Notes under the pieces: generated by a model
Told to the model about the DNA's origin: nothing
The model's database searches: none
Seen by the model: only the letters and a program-made list of their open reading frames with translations
Made by a program: the position numbers and the translations under genes
Shown: in pieces, positions 1 to 9,984 of the stretch
How positions within the stretch are numbered: the first letter of the stretch is position 1
How the letters are laid out: the number at the start of each line of letters is the position of its first letter
Source of the DNA: Muricea muricata
Taxonomy: Eukaryota > Cnidaria > Anthozoa > Malacalcyonacea > Plexauridae
DNA: 64,000 bases
Direction: 5' to 3'
NCBI GenBank assembly: GCA_963855995.1
Contig: OY979731.1
Span: 4,521,442 to 4,585,441 of the forward strand

Positions 1-163
1 TTCTCACAGTTGGTGATTTTATCTTTACATTACATAAACATTACTTCTTCGTTACAATGCTATTTATTTTAGAAATTTACTAAAAATGACATTTCAAAGA
101 AATACTTATTTTTATTTACATCTAAAAACTCTTTTAATCAGCAATAAAAATGTCTATAATTAG

Positions 164-514
164 AATGAAGAGCTGGAAGACGAACTGTCATCCTCACCTC
201 CCGTAAGTCCGAACGAAGATGAGACGCACCTCTCTCCTCGTGAAATGTCGAGACTAAGTGGAAAAATTAGTGTTTCCGACTCGCACAAGTTAGCTGCCAT
301 CATGGGAATCTCCAACGAAGAAAGAGATCATATTCAATGTGATCCTAATTACAATGGACGTTGAGCGACGTTGACAATGGGCATCGAGAAGATTTTATCC
401 ATTTACAATCGCAAAGAAAGTTTTTCACGAAAAGAGTTAGGTGATTACTTGAGAGAGATTAAAAAGTTGAACCTCATTGGGCCGATCATTACTGGGGAAT
501 GGCGAAGCTTATAA
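164..514 (+). pseudogene. Terminal Death-domain exon of an upstream paralogous receptor gene, broken
   Basis: This exon follows an AG acceptor (162-163) in the same phase as the intact last exon at 32,970-33,305. It encodes an acidic Ser/Pro linker and then the start of a Death domain (DSHKLAAIMGISNEERDHI). At 362-364 a TGA interrupts the domain. The cause is a short partial duplication of about 16-19 bp near 361-379, where the intact copy has only a few bases. The frame downstream, to the ancestral TAA at 512-514, is otherwise recognisable. The rest of this paralogue (ZU5 and membrane exons) would lie left of the window. Either the gene is dead or it makes a receptor truncated in the second Death domain. 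A sequencing or assembly error is possible but less likely, because the extra bases resemble a local duplication. Confidence 0.8.
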
Positions 515-558
515 TAATGAAAATATTAAATAAATAATTCCATATCCAGCAATTACAG

Positions 559-852
559 GTAACGAAAAAAATTGTCTCCGCTTGTGTGCTAATTTCAAAA
601 GACCCTTATTGTACGAAATGGCCATCCTTACTAGGAGATATATAAGGCGCAAAACTAATGTTTCTAAAGGATAAATTTGTGTTAATTTCTAGTAGAAATC
701 TTAAATGTGTCCAAGCTCAAATCAGAGCTCAGTTGAGAAGAAATCACCCTCAACTACAGGTTCTCCGAAATGAATCGAATATACGCTTGGGTGATGCCGG
801 TGCAATGCCCTTACCACCCAGCTATACGGCGATGAGCTTATGCTTTATTTGA
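559..852 (+). pseudogene. Copy A of a conserved ORF downstream of the Death-domain exon (one stop)
   Basis: This is the counterpart of the open frame at 33,349-33,645. It starts after an AG (557-558) and stays in one frame apart from a TAA at 643-645, where copy B has CAA. Both copies end in the same short tail with a PPSY motif. It may be a relic of an alternative last exon or simply an unselected ORF. No protein family is recognised. Confidence 0.35.
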
Positions 853-924
853 GGTCATAATTCCCATGAACAAGTTGAGAGTTCGAAGGCGTTACCACCT
901 TAAATATCCATAAACTGCTGTTCT

Positions 925-1000
925 TGTCAGCCACCATCGTAACTCAGTGGTCAGAGCAATGCACCAGTATGGCAAAGGTGTAAGTTCAATTCCAGCGGAC
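925..1000 (+). repeat. tRNA-related SINE head, copy A
   Basis: An A-box-like TAACTCAGTGG (940-950) and a B-box-like GTTCAATTC (984-992) are spaced as in a tRNA internal promoter. No proper acceptor stem or 7-base anticodon loop can be drawn, so this is a tRNA-derived repeat and not a tRNA gene. The same sequence lies at 33,718-33,785 in copy B, so it predates the segmental duplication. Confidence 0.5.
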
Positions 1001-2865
1001 CTATATAGTTGATGGTATTTTTCCCTGAACAATTCCCGACTTCAGTCCCGACATGAGCATTATTTTCACTCGAGTCATCGCCTACTATTTCCGTCTGCTT
1101 TTCCGCGATGGCGTTAGAGGATTTCTCAAGTCACTAAAATATAGACGATCAATTTCTTATCGAACATAATTGCAGAAAAGTCATTAAAGAAAGGCAAACC
1201 CTGCAAAAACAAAATGAAAGCTTTCAATCGTCAAAATGAAAGAAATCTTTCTAGTCGAACACCTTTCCAGGACTTTGTATGCGTTTCCTTTACCCCAGAT
1301 ATTCTCAACGTTTACTTACATACAAATTGGATTATTGTGTTCAATCACAAGGTGAATGACAAGGTAAATTTAAGTTTTTGAACCTTGACTTTTTTACAGA
1401 ACTGTAGACAATTAACATGAATAGTCTAGGACCTGTCAAGGACTCTGTATGCGTTTCATTTACCCCAGATAATCTCGACTGTTTTGGGGTGAGTTGACCA
1501 TGACGAACAAGATGGCATATTTGCCCAAACCTGAATCCTGGACGAAATGTCCGAAAACGAGCCCCCGCGGAAAAAACCCTCTCCTTAGGACTACAACTTC
1601 TGAATCATTAGAGATACATTTGTTATTAAGCTTTTATGGTGTTCAGAGTGGTCACATTAGGGGTGGTTGTTAAGAAGAAAACCTTACCTTATCACGGGCA
1701 AATTGCTGAATATGCACAATTTAAGCTACAACATTGGTAAAGTGGATTATTTATGTTTTTTCTGAAATATTTTTTCGCTTTCGTGAAACTTCACACTTGT
1801 TTAAACATAATTCTCGTATTCTACATGACAGAGCATGCAAACCTGCCGATATATAGTACCGATAAATTTACTCACCGACGCCATTTTGCGAATTCGGCCG
1901 TGTGTTGCAGATTCCTTCGCTTTTCACCGTCGAACTTTGCTTTTATGATCCGCAAAATGTCATTGGTTTTGCTAGGTACTATTAGAAGAATATTCTTAAT
2001 GGCTTTGAACGAATTCCGTTGCTTCTGTGACTTTAAAATCTTCGATGTTGTCGAAGTGTTGTTTTGGCGAATTATAGCTTCAACTTTGGGTCATGTCATT
2101 TGTCTTCTCGAAATATAGCATGTAACACACTTCACACGAGTTTTAACTGTAGCACACGAACAAACGGTAATGTGGTAAACTTTGGAAGCAAAAATTAAAC
2201 AATTTGACTCACAGGTGCAAACAACTCCGAAGAAATTCCATCACGAGGCAACCCGTCGCCAATTTCAAAACACTCACGAACTGAGCGGAAAGAACGCGCG
2301 AACTTGACGACAAGGGGGGGGGGGCACATTTTCACGATCGACGCTTGTTCGAGGACCACAGCAAACCCATGAATCAAATGAAAGCAAGCTCTTCAGATCG
2401 CTATTTTCAACATAAACATGTAAAAAATATTTTTGAGAAACAATTAAAAAACAAGTATCTTGTGCTAAACAACATTACTTTCTTGGTTATATTCAGGTCC
2501 TCGCACGAGCGTCGATCGTGAAAATGTGCAACCCCCCCTGTGATCAAGTTCGCCGTTCTTTTTGTTCAGTTCATGTGTGTTTTGAAACTGTCGACCGGTT
2601 GCCTCGTGATGGAATTTCTTCGGAGTGGTTAACAAACCTGCGAGTCGAATTGTTTAATTTTTGCTTCCAAAGTTTACTACATTACCGCTTGTTTGTGTGC
2701 TACAGTTAAAACTCGTGTGAAGTGTGTTACATGCTATATTTCGAGAAGACAAATGACATGACCCAAAGTTGAAGCTATAATTCGCCAAAACAACACCTCG
2801 ACAACATCGAAGATTTTAAAGTCACAGAAGCAACGGAATTCGTTCAAAGCCATGAAGGATATTCT

Positions 2866-3388
2866 GGCTAGAGTGCAGTTTAGCGGACACCAGTATGCCG
2901 CTGAAAGTGTTTGTAGGGATTGCAGGCTCACGTTAAGTATCTTTTTCCAGGAAAATACAAACTTTATTAAGAATAATATGCTAGAAAAGACAATTAAACA
3001 AAAATGATGTACATTTTATTTCATTTATTCACCATATATTTATTCACATTATATTTTTAGGTGTTGGGTCAGGGTTAGGGGTTAGGGTTAGGTTCAGGCT
3101 TAGGGTTAGGTTCAAGGTTAGGGTTAGGGTTAGGGTTAGGGTTAGGGTTAGGGTTAGGGTTAGGATTAGGGTTAGGGGTTAGGGGTTAGGGTTAGGTTCA
3201 ATGATTTTTTTTCGTAGTAGAAAGTCCCTTAAATCGTGCTCATGGCTGCAAATTTTAACTATGTCTTCGAAAACGAGTGGCATTTTAAAGTGTTAACTTA
3301 AATTTCGCGACATAAATGCCTTAACGAGCCCGCGTTATTTAGAAAACAAAAAGCGGCAAGTTGGTGTCCGCTAAACTGCCTTCGCCCC
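2866..3388. mobile_element. Nested 523-bp MITE with 8-bp target duplication, carrying telomere repeats
   Basis: The direct repeat GATATTCT flanks the insert (2,858-2,865 and 3,389-3,396). The other palindrome arm (about 1,980-2,000) shows the matching empty site. Inside the ends are inverted repeats at 2,876-2,903 and 3,351-3,378, sharing CAGTTTAGCGGACACCA. An 8-bp duplication fits the hAT class. The interior holds a TTAGGG array and no coding sequence. Confidence 0.75.
3061..3203 (+). repeat. Interstitial TTAGGG telomere-type array
   Basis: About 140 bp of TTAGGG units are mixed with GGGTTAGG and TTAGGTTC variants. The longest perfect run is about eight units, near 3,117-3,165. It lies wholly inside the 523-bp nested element. 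Confidence 0.95.
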
Positions 3389-4566
3389 GATATTCTTCTA
3401 ATAGTACCTAGCAAAACCAATGGAATTTTGCGGATCATAAAAGCACAGTTCGACGGTGAAAACGAAGGAATCTGCAACACACGGCCGAATTCGCAAAATG
3501 GAGTCGGTGAGTAAATTTATCGGTACTATATATCGGCAGGTTTTCATGCTCTGTTATGTAGAATACGAGAATTATGTTTAAACAAGTGTGAAGTTTGACA
3601 ACAGTGAAAAAATTTTCGTAAAAACATAAATAATCCACTTTACCATATTCAGCAATTCTCGTATGATAAGGTAAGGTTTTCTTCTTAACAACCACCTCTA
3701 ATGTGACCACTCTGAACACCATAAAAGCTTAATAACAAATGTATCTCTAATGATTCAGAAGTTGTAGTCCTAAGGAGAGGGTTTTTTCCGCGGGGGCTCG
3801 TTTTCGGACATTTCGTCCCGGATTCAGGTTTGGGCAAATATGCCATCTTGTTCGTCATGATCAACTCACCCCAAAACAGTCGAGATTATCTGGGGTAAAT
3901 GAAACGCATACAAAGTCCTTGACAGGTCCTAGACTATTCATGTTAATTGTCTACAGTTCTGTAAAAAAGTCAAGGCTCAAAAACTTAAATTTACCTTGTC
4001 ATTCACCTTCAATCCAATTCAATCACGAAATCCAATTTGTATTTAAGAAGTCCGAAACCTCTCATCATATTGTCACACTTTATAGTTTTGTTAAGGTTGC
4101 AGACATTCTGCAGTCACTTTGCAATTTGCCAAAATATAAATAGTACTTGTAAGTGCTCATCGTGCCCGTGGCTAGATGATATAGTATTCCTTCCGCCTTT
4201 TGAAACTGCTTGATTTTGTACTCGTATTTGAACAGATGTGCATAACAAAACTTTATTAAAATTATCGCCAGAGCTTACGCTTTAACAATATTTCAACTCA
4301 CATGTGATAGCTGCATATAGGAATTTAAATAGTCTCATGCCAACCGCAATTTGATAAAATGAGAATATTTGAATGGTTAATAAATATTCAAGTCTTTACG
4401 TATGCATGGCGTCTTTACAAAACATTAAGCGGGGAAAACCTCTCTTTATCAATTACAGTTTTGTACTTTCCGAAAAAAAAATTTGCACTTGACCTGAATA
4501 GTAGGCGATGTCAATTTGCAAATACTTACTCATACCAAACAGGGAGCACATGCAACCACAATGTGC

Positions 4567-4769
4567 CAATGGCGAATCCGAGGTAAGTCAAAATAAATTA
4601 TAGCAGCTCAATTTCAAATTCAAAATAGCTTTATAACAATGTCATAGGTTATGAATTTCAAAAGAATAAAATCTAACCAATGAAGTTGCTTTGAAGGTGT
4701 TTTAAAATGTAAATATATCCTAGAATGAGCTGTGGTAATTTATTTTGACTTACGCTAGATCCGCCACTG
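4567..4769. mobile_element. 203-bp hAT-type MITE, copy 1
   Basis: Ends CAATGGCGAATC and GATCCGCCACTG form imperfect inverted repeats. The 8-bp target duplication CAATGTGC sits at 4,559-4,566 and 4,770-4,777. The interior is nearly identical, and exactly equal in length, to the copy at 58,427-58,629 inside the Gypsy element. It is non-coding. Confidence 0.92.
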
Positions 4770-4777
4770 CAATGTGC

Positions 4778-5587
4778 CGTCAAAGTAAAGTTACAGCACA
4801 CAAGTTGCGGCCATTTTGTCACTAATTTCTAGTAATGAGTGAAGTTACGCTCGCTTCTGTGCAATGCTTTTCATTGCTTTTGTCCGAGGACTCCGCTGGA
4901 CGTTCGCATTATTGGGTTATATTCGGTCCAGTCTCACTAAAAACTGGAGACCCGTGTTGTTTTTAATTGAAACACCAGTAAGTGCGACTCTTTCATTGGC
5001 GTAGTTACATAGAAGCGACTGTAAAATTACTTTCAAGTGGCTAGTGCCCTTATACCTGTCGCTTGCTGCATATGTATGTATCTATATATGTATATTTTAT
5101 TTTTTATATATCTGCAGAAGTGGTGTGTTAAAAGTCAAGGGCCTCGTCCTCTTTTTTAGAATTGATGAGAGGAAATTATGTATAGTTTTAAATCTAAAAT
5201 ACAGCAATATAATTATGTATATATGAGCTTTTGTCGATAGGGAGAAAAGATTCCCAGTTTTATCTGATAAAATGCTCTTTTTGTAGTATCTTTGCATTTT
5301 TTGGGCATTTGTTTAGTTTTCAAAGTAGAATTAACTGAATTTTTTATCATTACGTTCAGATGCTCGATAAAAAAACACGCATTTTTATCAATTCATCTTC
5401 AGTTAAAAATTATAATGGTATGCAGTTAGAAAACATACTATGTGTAAACGTGAAATGAAAATGTAGAAAAAGCCATTCAAATATACAATGTGTATAATAG
5501 TTTTGCGCATCAGAATATCTTTGATAATGATATATAATCTGCGATAATATGATGCGGCAATAAAATCTGCGATTCCCTAATGAAAAA
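4778..5587. other. Non-coding part of copy A
   Basis: Up to about 5,535 this aligns with 33,965-34,705 in copy B. It is AT-rich with no supported gene. The short frames are not conserved between copies. Confidence 0.6.
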
Positions 5588-5950
5588 AACACATGGAAAT
5601 CACATGTGGTTCACATGTGTTTCACATGTGGTCACATGTGGTCTCATGTGACCACATGTGAGTCACATGTGATACACATGTAGATTTATTATTTTTATTT
5701 TAAACCACATCTGTTTCACATGTGGTTCACATGTGACCACATGTAATTAACATGTGACGACATGTAATTAACATGTGGTCACATGTGACTCACACGTATA
5801 TTTCTGATGCTTATTTTAAACCACATGTGTTTCACCTGTAGATTTATCTTGTTTATTCAAAGCCACATGTGTTTCTCATGTGGTTGACATGTCCCCAGAT
5901 GTTACTCATATTTGACCACATGTGATTAACATGTTGTTCAAATGTGATAA
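5588..5950. repeat. Array of the palindromic octamer CACATGTG, array 1
   Basis: About a dozen exact CACATGTG octamers, plus many one-base variants, are spaced roughly 10-20 bp apart, joined by short linkers such as gtt, tca and acc. The unit is self-complementary and contains overlapping E-boxes (CANNTG). Copy B lacks it. A second array lies at 8,822-9,012. Confidence 0.9.
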
Positions 5951-6069
5951 ACGCGTAAGGATATGATTATATCCATAGTTATACAAGTCATATGATGCAC
6001 ATACATAGACGCATGTTGAATGATTGAATCTTTAGGCAGCGGACCATAATATTCATTTGTCTTTTATGA

Positions 6070-6400
6070 TGTCTACTATTCACTTTTTAGTAGAATCATA
6101 CTAGCATACTAATGCAAATGTTGTAATTTAATTGGCTACTCTACTCGCTATCTATTGCTCGATAGATAGCGAGTAGCAAAACAATAATTTTTCTGGTGTA
6201 TTTTTTCCATTTAAAGAAAACTTGTGATAGATTTTTTAGAAAAATGTTTAAAAATTAATTTTTTATCTTAGATTCTACTAAAACAATTAGTTTACTCGCT
6301 CTTAATTTTTATGCGTTGGTTGAGGGCTTCGCCCTCATCAACTATCACTGCATAGAAATCTCGAGCTGTTATTCTAATTGTTAAATAGTAATTATTGTTT
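6070..6400. mobile_element. Two-hairpin repeat element, copy 1 (related to 27,505-27,830)
   Basis: The element begins with TAGTAGAATCATACTAG. It contains a hairpin around CTCGCTATCTATTGCTCGATAGATAGCGAG-type sequence (about 6,148-6,176), then a second, longer hairpin centred on GGGCTTCGCCC with arms of about 45 bp ending in an AACAATTAG / CTAATTGTT pair. The same arrangement recurs in an intron at 27,505-27,830. It is non-coding and behaves like a MITE family. Confidence 0.7.
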
Positions 6401-8821
6401 GGATAAGAATTTATATTAAGTACATATAAATTACTGATTTATACCAGATGTAATTTTATTTATTCTACTGTAGAGTGTAGAGTTTTTACACTATTTTTTC
6501 AACTTTTGTACAGTCACTTATAAAGATCAGTGGCAGTACTCCGCGCGCAAGGCTTACCGGGAAGCGTCATCGCATGTGGAAGCCATATTTGATATTTTCT
6601 CATTCTTTTAAATATGATGTCGTCTAGTTATAATTTAAACCATGTGATTTCAACCAGGAAGACAAATGGAATGACTTCTTTTACACCAGGAAAGACAGCG
6701 TAATACTCAGGTGAGCATGTTGTTATACTTTTTAAATGGATAAAGCTATTTTGAAGGGGTGATACTTTGTGCTCTGTGTTGACTGTTGAGCACGTCACTG
6801 CACGTGTAACGTGTTTCACTTTATAACAACTAAAACGTTGATATTCATACATTTTCCTCATACAAATGCTTATTTTGGACTATTACGGACGCGGTATTTA
6901 AAAAACTGTATTCCGTAGATAGCCAAATCAGGAAATGAAATTTGAATTTCGCGCTACGATACTGCAATTAAAACGTTAATATTCACACATTACCTTCCCA
7001 CAAAGGCTTACTTTGAAACATTCGGTAGATAGTCAGATGTGACAAATTATATGTAGTAAGATGCTGAATGACAATCAGACATTCTGTATCAGTTCTATTT
7101 TAAAATCAAGCTTGCTTCTAGACTTACTTAAGTTACTAATATTTATTTAGATATATGAATGGTAGTTTTTATTGTAACATGAGTAACACTGTGCATTGAT
7201 GAAACATTTTGTTAGCTATTGGACTGTAGGAGCTAGTTGAGTGCTAGTAAACTTTGCCAGACGGCCTTAGCATTTAATATCCTACAAAACCTCCTGTGGA
7301 TCAGCTTTTAAATAACCCTTCAGAAAAAAGACCACAGTGCTGAAACAAAATACCCCAGAGGTTTATTCACCTTACCTCTCAGACAAGATCAAATGAAACT
7401 GACAATCATAACCCCCTAGAAAATGCTTCTGAGCAACTACTCAGAATATTTTCTCTTTATTATACCTTGACTATATCATGTGTTAGCAGATTATTCACAG
7501 TTAAGTCATTTAGGCACGAGGCTCTCCTTGTGATAAGTACAATTGCCAGAGATAATTTAGACACATTAAAGTCTTCAAAAACCAGAGTAAAGAAAATCAC
7601 AGTTTACCAGATAAGATTCAAATTTACATACTGTTAGTATAGTTTAATTAATCAATTACTGTTTCAATGACCACTGACCACATTTTGTACCAGTGACCAG
7701 CCTACTTAAATTTGGGTCACATGTCCAGGAAAGATATGAAGGAGTCTATGAAGCATCTTGCTGAAAAATAAATTGTCAAAGTTTCGTTGCATTTTTGGTG
7801 CAAATTATTACTATTCTTCCCATGAATCGTGGAATGACCCATTGTCAAGAGTTGTTTTGAGTTTCGATTCAGATAAAAATATTTCAGATTGATGTTTGAG
7901 ACACAACTAAAAGCAATATGGAGTTAAAGAATTATGATTTAAGTTTAACAACAGCCTTATTGCTTTATATTCTGAAAATTTGATGCAAATCAAAGTGATG
8001 CCAGATTATATATTATGCAAAAACCCATTATTCTAGACATGCCTACAAAAGTATTCAATTTTAGTTTTGCCTGAAACATAAGTAAATTTACTGAAATAAA
8101 GGTATATAAGTAAAATATCTAGCATTGAAAATTAAATTAATAAAATATACTCTAAACCCTTGAGATATTTTGTTTCTGAATTCTGACAATTGTGAATTTA
8201 TTATATATAAATTTGGATATGGCATAAATTAACAATGATGTCTTGTCATTCTAGATTTTGTTACTGAAAGACTTGCAGATATTGATAGAAGGTAGCTGAA
8301 AGAGTCATGCCAAGAGGGAATTGAGAACAGTAGCTCCTGTTTAATGCATGCGAACTGTGTATAATATAGGACAGTAAATGTTCTTTGTGTGCTTGCAAGG
8401 TGAACATCAGTATCAGTTTAGTTTTCTCCAATTGCAAACACTGCATTAATTTATAATTGCGAAGCCTTCAGTCTGTCCCTTATATAAATAAGTTAAACCT
8501 CCCTTGTACAGATTATCATACTTTATGAATATAAGCGATGTGTGAATTAAAATAAGTCAACTTATTAGCACTCATGGAGATTTAACCTTGTGCACTGAAT
8601 GCTTTGCAACAACGAAAAAACGGTGTTTCTGCAATAGTAAACTCATAGTTTCTTTTAAATTTTATGTCAGAATTTTTTATAGTAGTTATCATAACAAGCC
8701 TACTGTATTATAATTGATTCTATGATGATAAATGTATTTGAGAATATTATTTTACTGGTATGTGTTTTAGATTTGTTTAGCATTGAAATCACAATTGCAG
8801 GTAGTTGCTTCAACCAAATGC
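6401..8821. other. Unique non-coding stretch of copy A
   Basis: This is AT-rich sequence absent from copy B. No domain, splice-consistent exon, RNA gene or inverted repeat was recognised. The short frames at 6,628-6,861 and 8,261-8,446 are judged chance. Confidence 0.5.
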
Positions 8822-9012
8822 ATGTGTATTAGTCACATCTGGTTTGCATGTCAACCACATGTGGTTCACATGTTAACCACATGTGGGTAAAACAGTTACA
8901 TGTGGTTCACATGTTAACCACATGTGGGTAACAGTTACATGTGGTTCACATGTTAACCACATGTGGTTGTTAAAAATCACCCATTGTAAAGTCACATGTG
9001 GATCACATGTGA
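8822..9012. repeat. Array of CACATGTG, array 2
   Basis: CACATGTGG and TTCACATGTTAAC units alternate at a regular spacing of about 20-35 bp. Parts repeat almost exactly (8,856-8,903 against 8,904-8,960). It is the same octamer family as 5,588-5,950. Confidence 0.88.
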
Positions 9013-9202
9013 AATGTTGTTCCAATTTCACACTTCCAGCATCAGCATAGAGCTCTTGGACATTGGCAGGAATTTCTCGAAATCTCTCATGCCTCACGAC
9101 ATCGTTCGCAATAATGTCCCAGATGAGACCGTTTTCCATATACCGCTCATAAATAATGCCTCTTTTTGCCTCGCCTATGCGCATTACTTGTCTTGGAAGC
9201 AT
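8960..9202 (-). CDS. Unidentified ORF next to the octamer array
   Basis: The first 65 or so residues, from an ATG at 9,202, have a protein-like composition (MLPRQVMRIGEAKRGIIYER at the start, then acidic and basic residues in a helical pattern). The frame then runs into the palindromic array, whose translation is low-complexity. I recognise no family. It could be a fragment of a mobile-element or host exon, or chance. Confidence 0.2.
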
Positions 9203-9899
9203 TGTTCAAGTTACGATACACAAGTAACTTGCTTGTACAACACCAAGTTAAGTAAATGCTATTGAAGAAGTGAAGAATATGCAAAGTTCTAAAGCCAAGC
9301 ACTGTATACGAATTCTATACAGTCTAGCAATCCAGCGTATACTGTATGTTCTCCTTCCTCAAGAGAGTTTCAGACAATAGGCGTGTTGACAAAAACAACA
9401 TTTTAGTATTTCCACTGATCAAAACTTGTCTAGCATATTAAAATGATCAAAGGCAGCATAATGCATGAATAATTGGCAAGCGGTACACCGAATCATGTGA
9501 ATTATTTCAATTCATGCATTTGAATACGAACATTGTTAAGCATGTATGATTGGTGTTTATGCAACCAACAACATAATATTATTACATGCAGTACTGTGAA
9601 TCTTATAGAAGTTAGCCTAAAAATTTGAGTTTGACTGAACAAAGCGTATAACAACACACACCCGGCGTTTTGTAGTATGTTGTAACGAATGCTATCCCAT
9701 ATTTTTAAAATCAACTCTTTATTGGATGCTTAGATTCCTTATTGGATGATTGCATTCGTTCTCTCGTTCCTTCACTTTGGTCGATTCGTACATGTTTACA
9801 TATGAAAACTAATTAGCTATCCTGATTGCATACTCGCATATTCGTTCGTTCTCGTGCTTCAGTGCAGGTTAACTTTTTAAAAGTTAAAATAACAAGAAT
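9203..9899. other. No gene seen
   Basis: AT-rich sequence private to copy A, with no recognisable coding or structural signal. Confidence 0.5.
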
Positions 9900-9984
9900 G
9901 TTAAAAGGTTTTAACCACTAATATTGGAATTGTAAATCACTATTTATTGTCATTTGAATAAAATTAACTTTGTCAGTGATGTCT

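Larger units (their letters stand above)
1320..4045. mobile_element. Giant palindromic (foldback-like) element private to copy A
   Basis: The left arm, about 1,320-2,355, is the reverse complement of about 2,500-4,045 once a nested 523-bp insertion in the right arm is removed. The arms are about 1 kb and the unique centre is about 145 bp. Copy B passes straight from the sequence before 1,208 to the sequence after 4,780, so the palindrome and its flanks arrived after the duplication, or were deleted from B. The arms contain open stretches but no domain that I recognise, so the ORFs here are not called as genes. Confidence 0.75.

Noticed and set aside
925..1000. Functional tRNA gene
   Set aside because: A and B boxes are present but no acceptor stem or proper anticodon loop can be formed, and the same relic is in copy B.
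1753..2118. Open frames in the palindrome arms (also 2,734-2,931 and 3,298-3,722 on minus)
   Set aside because: They are the same arm sequence read twice, with frame breaks and no recognised domain; judged non-coding.
3061..3203. A true chromosome end or telomere fusion
   Set aside because: The array is only about 140 bp, has unique sequence on both sides and sits inside a MITE with target duplication.
5588..9012. Palindromic octamer arrays as a CRISPR array
   Set aside because: The units are 8 bp, spacers are short and not of constant length, linkers repeat, and the window is eukaryotic.
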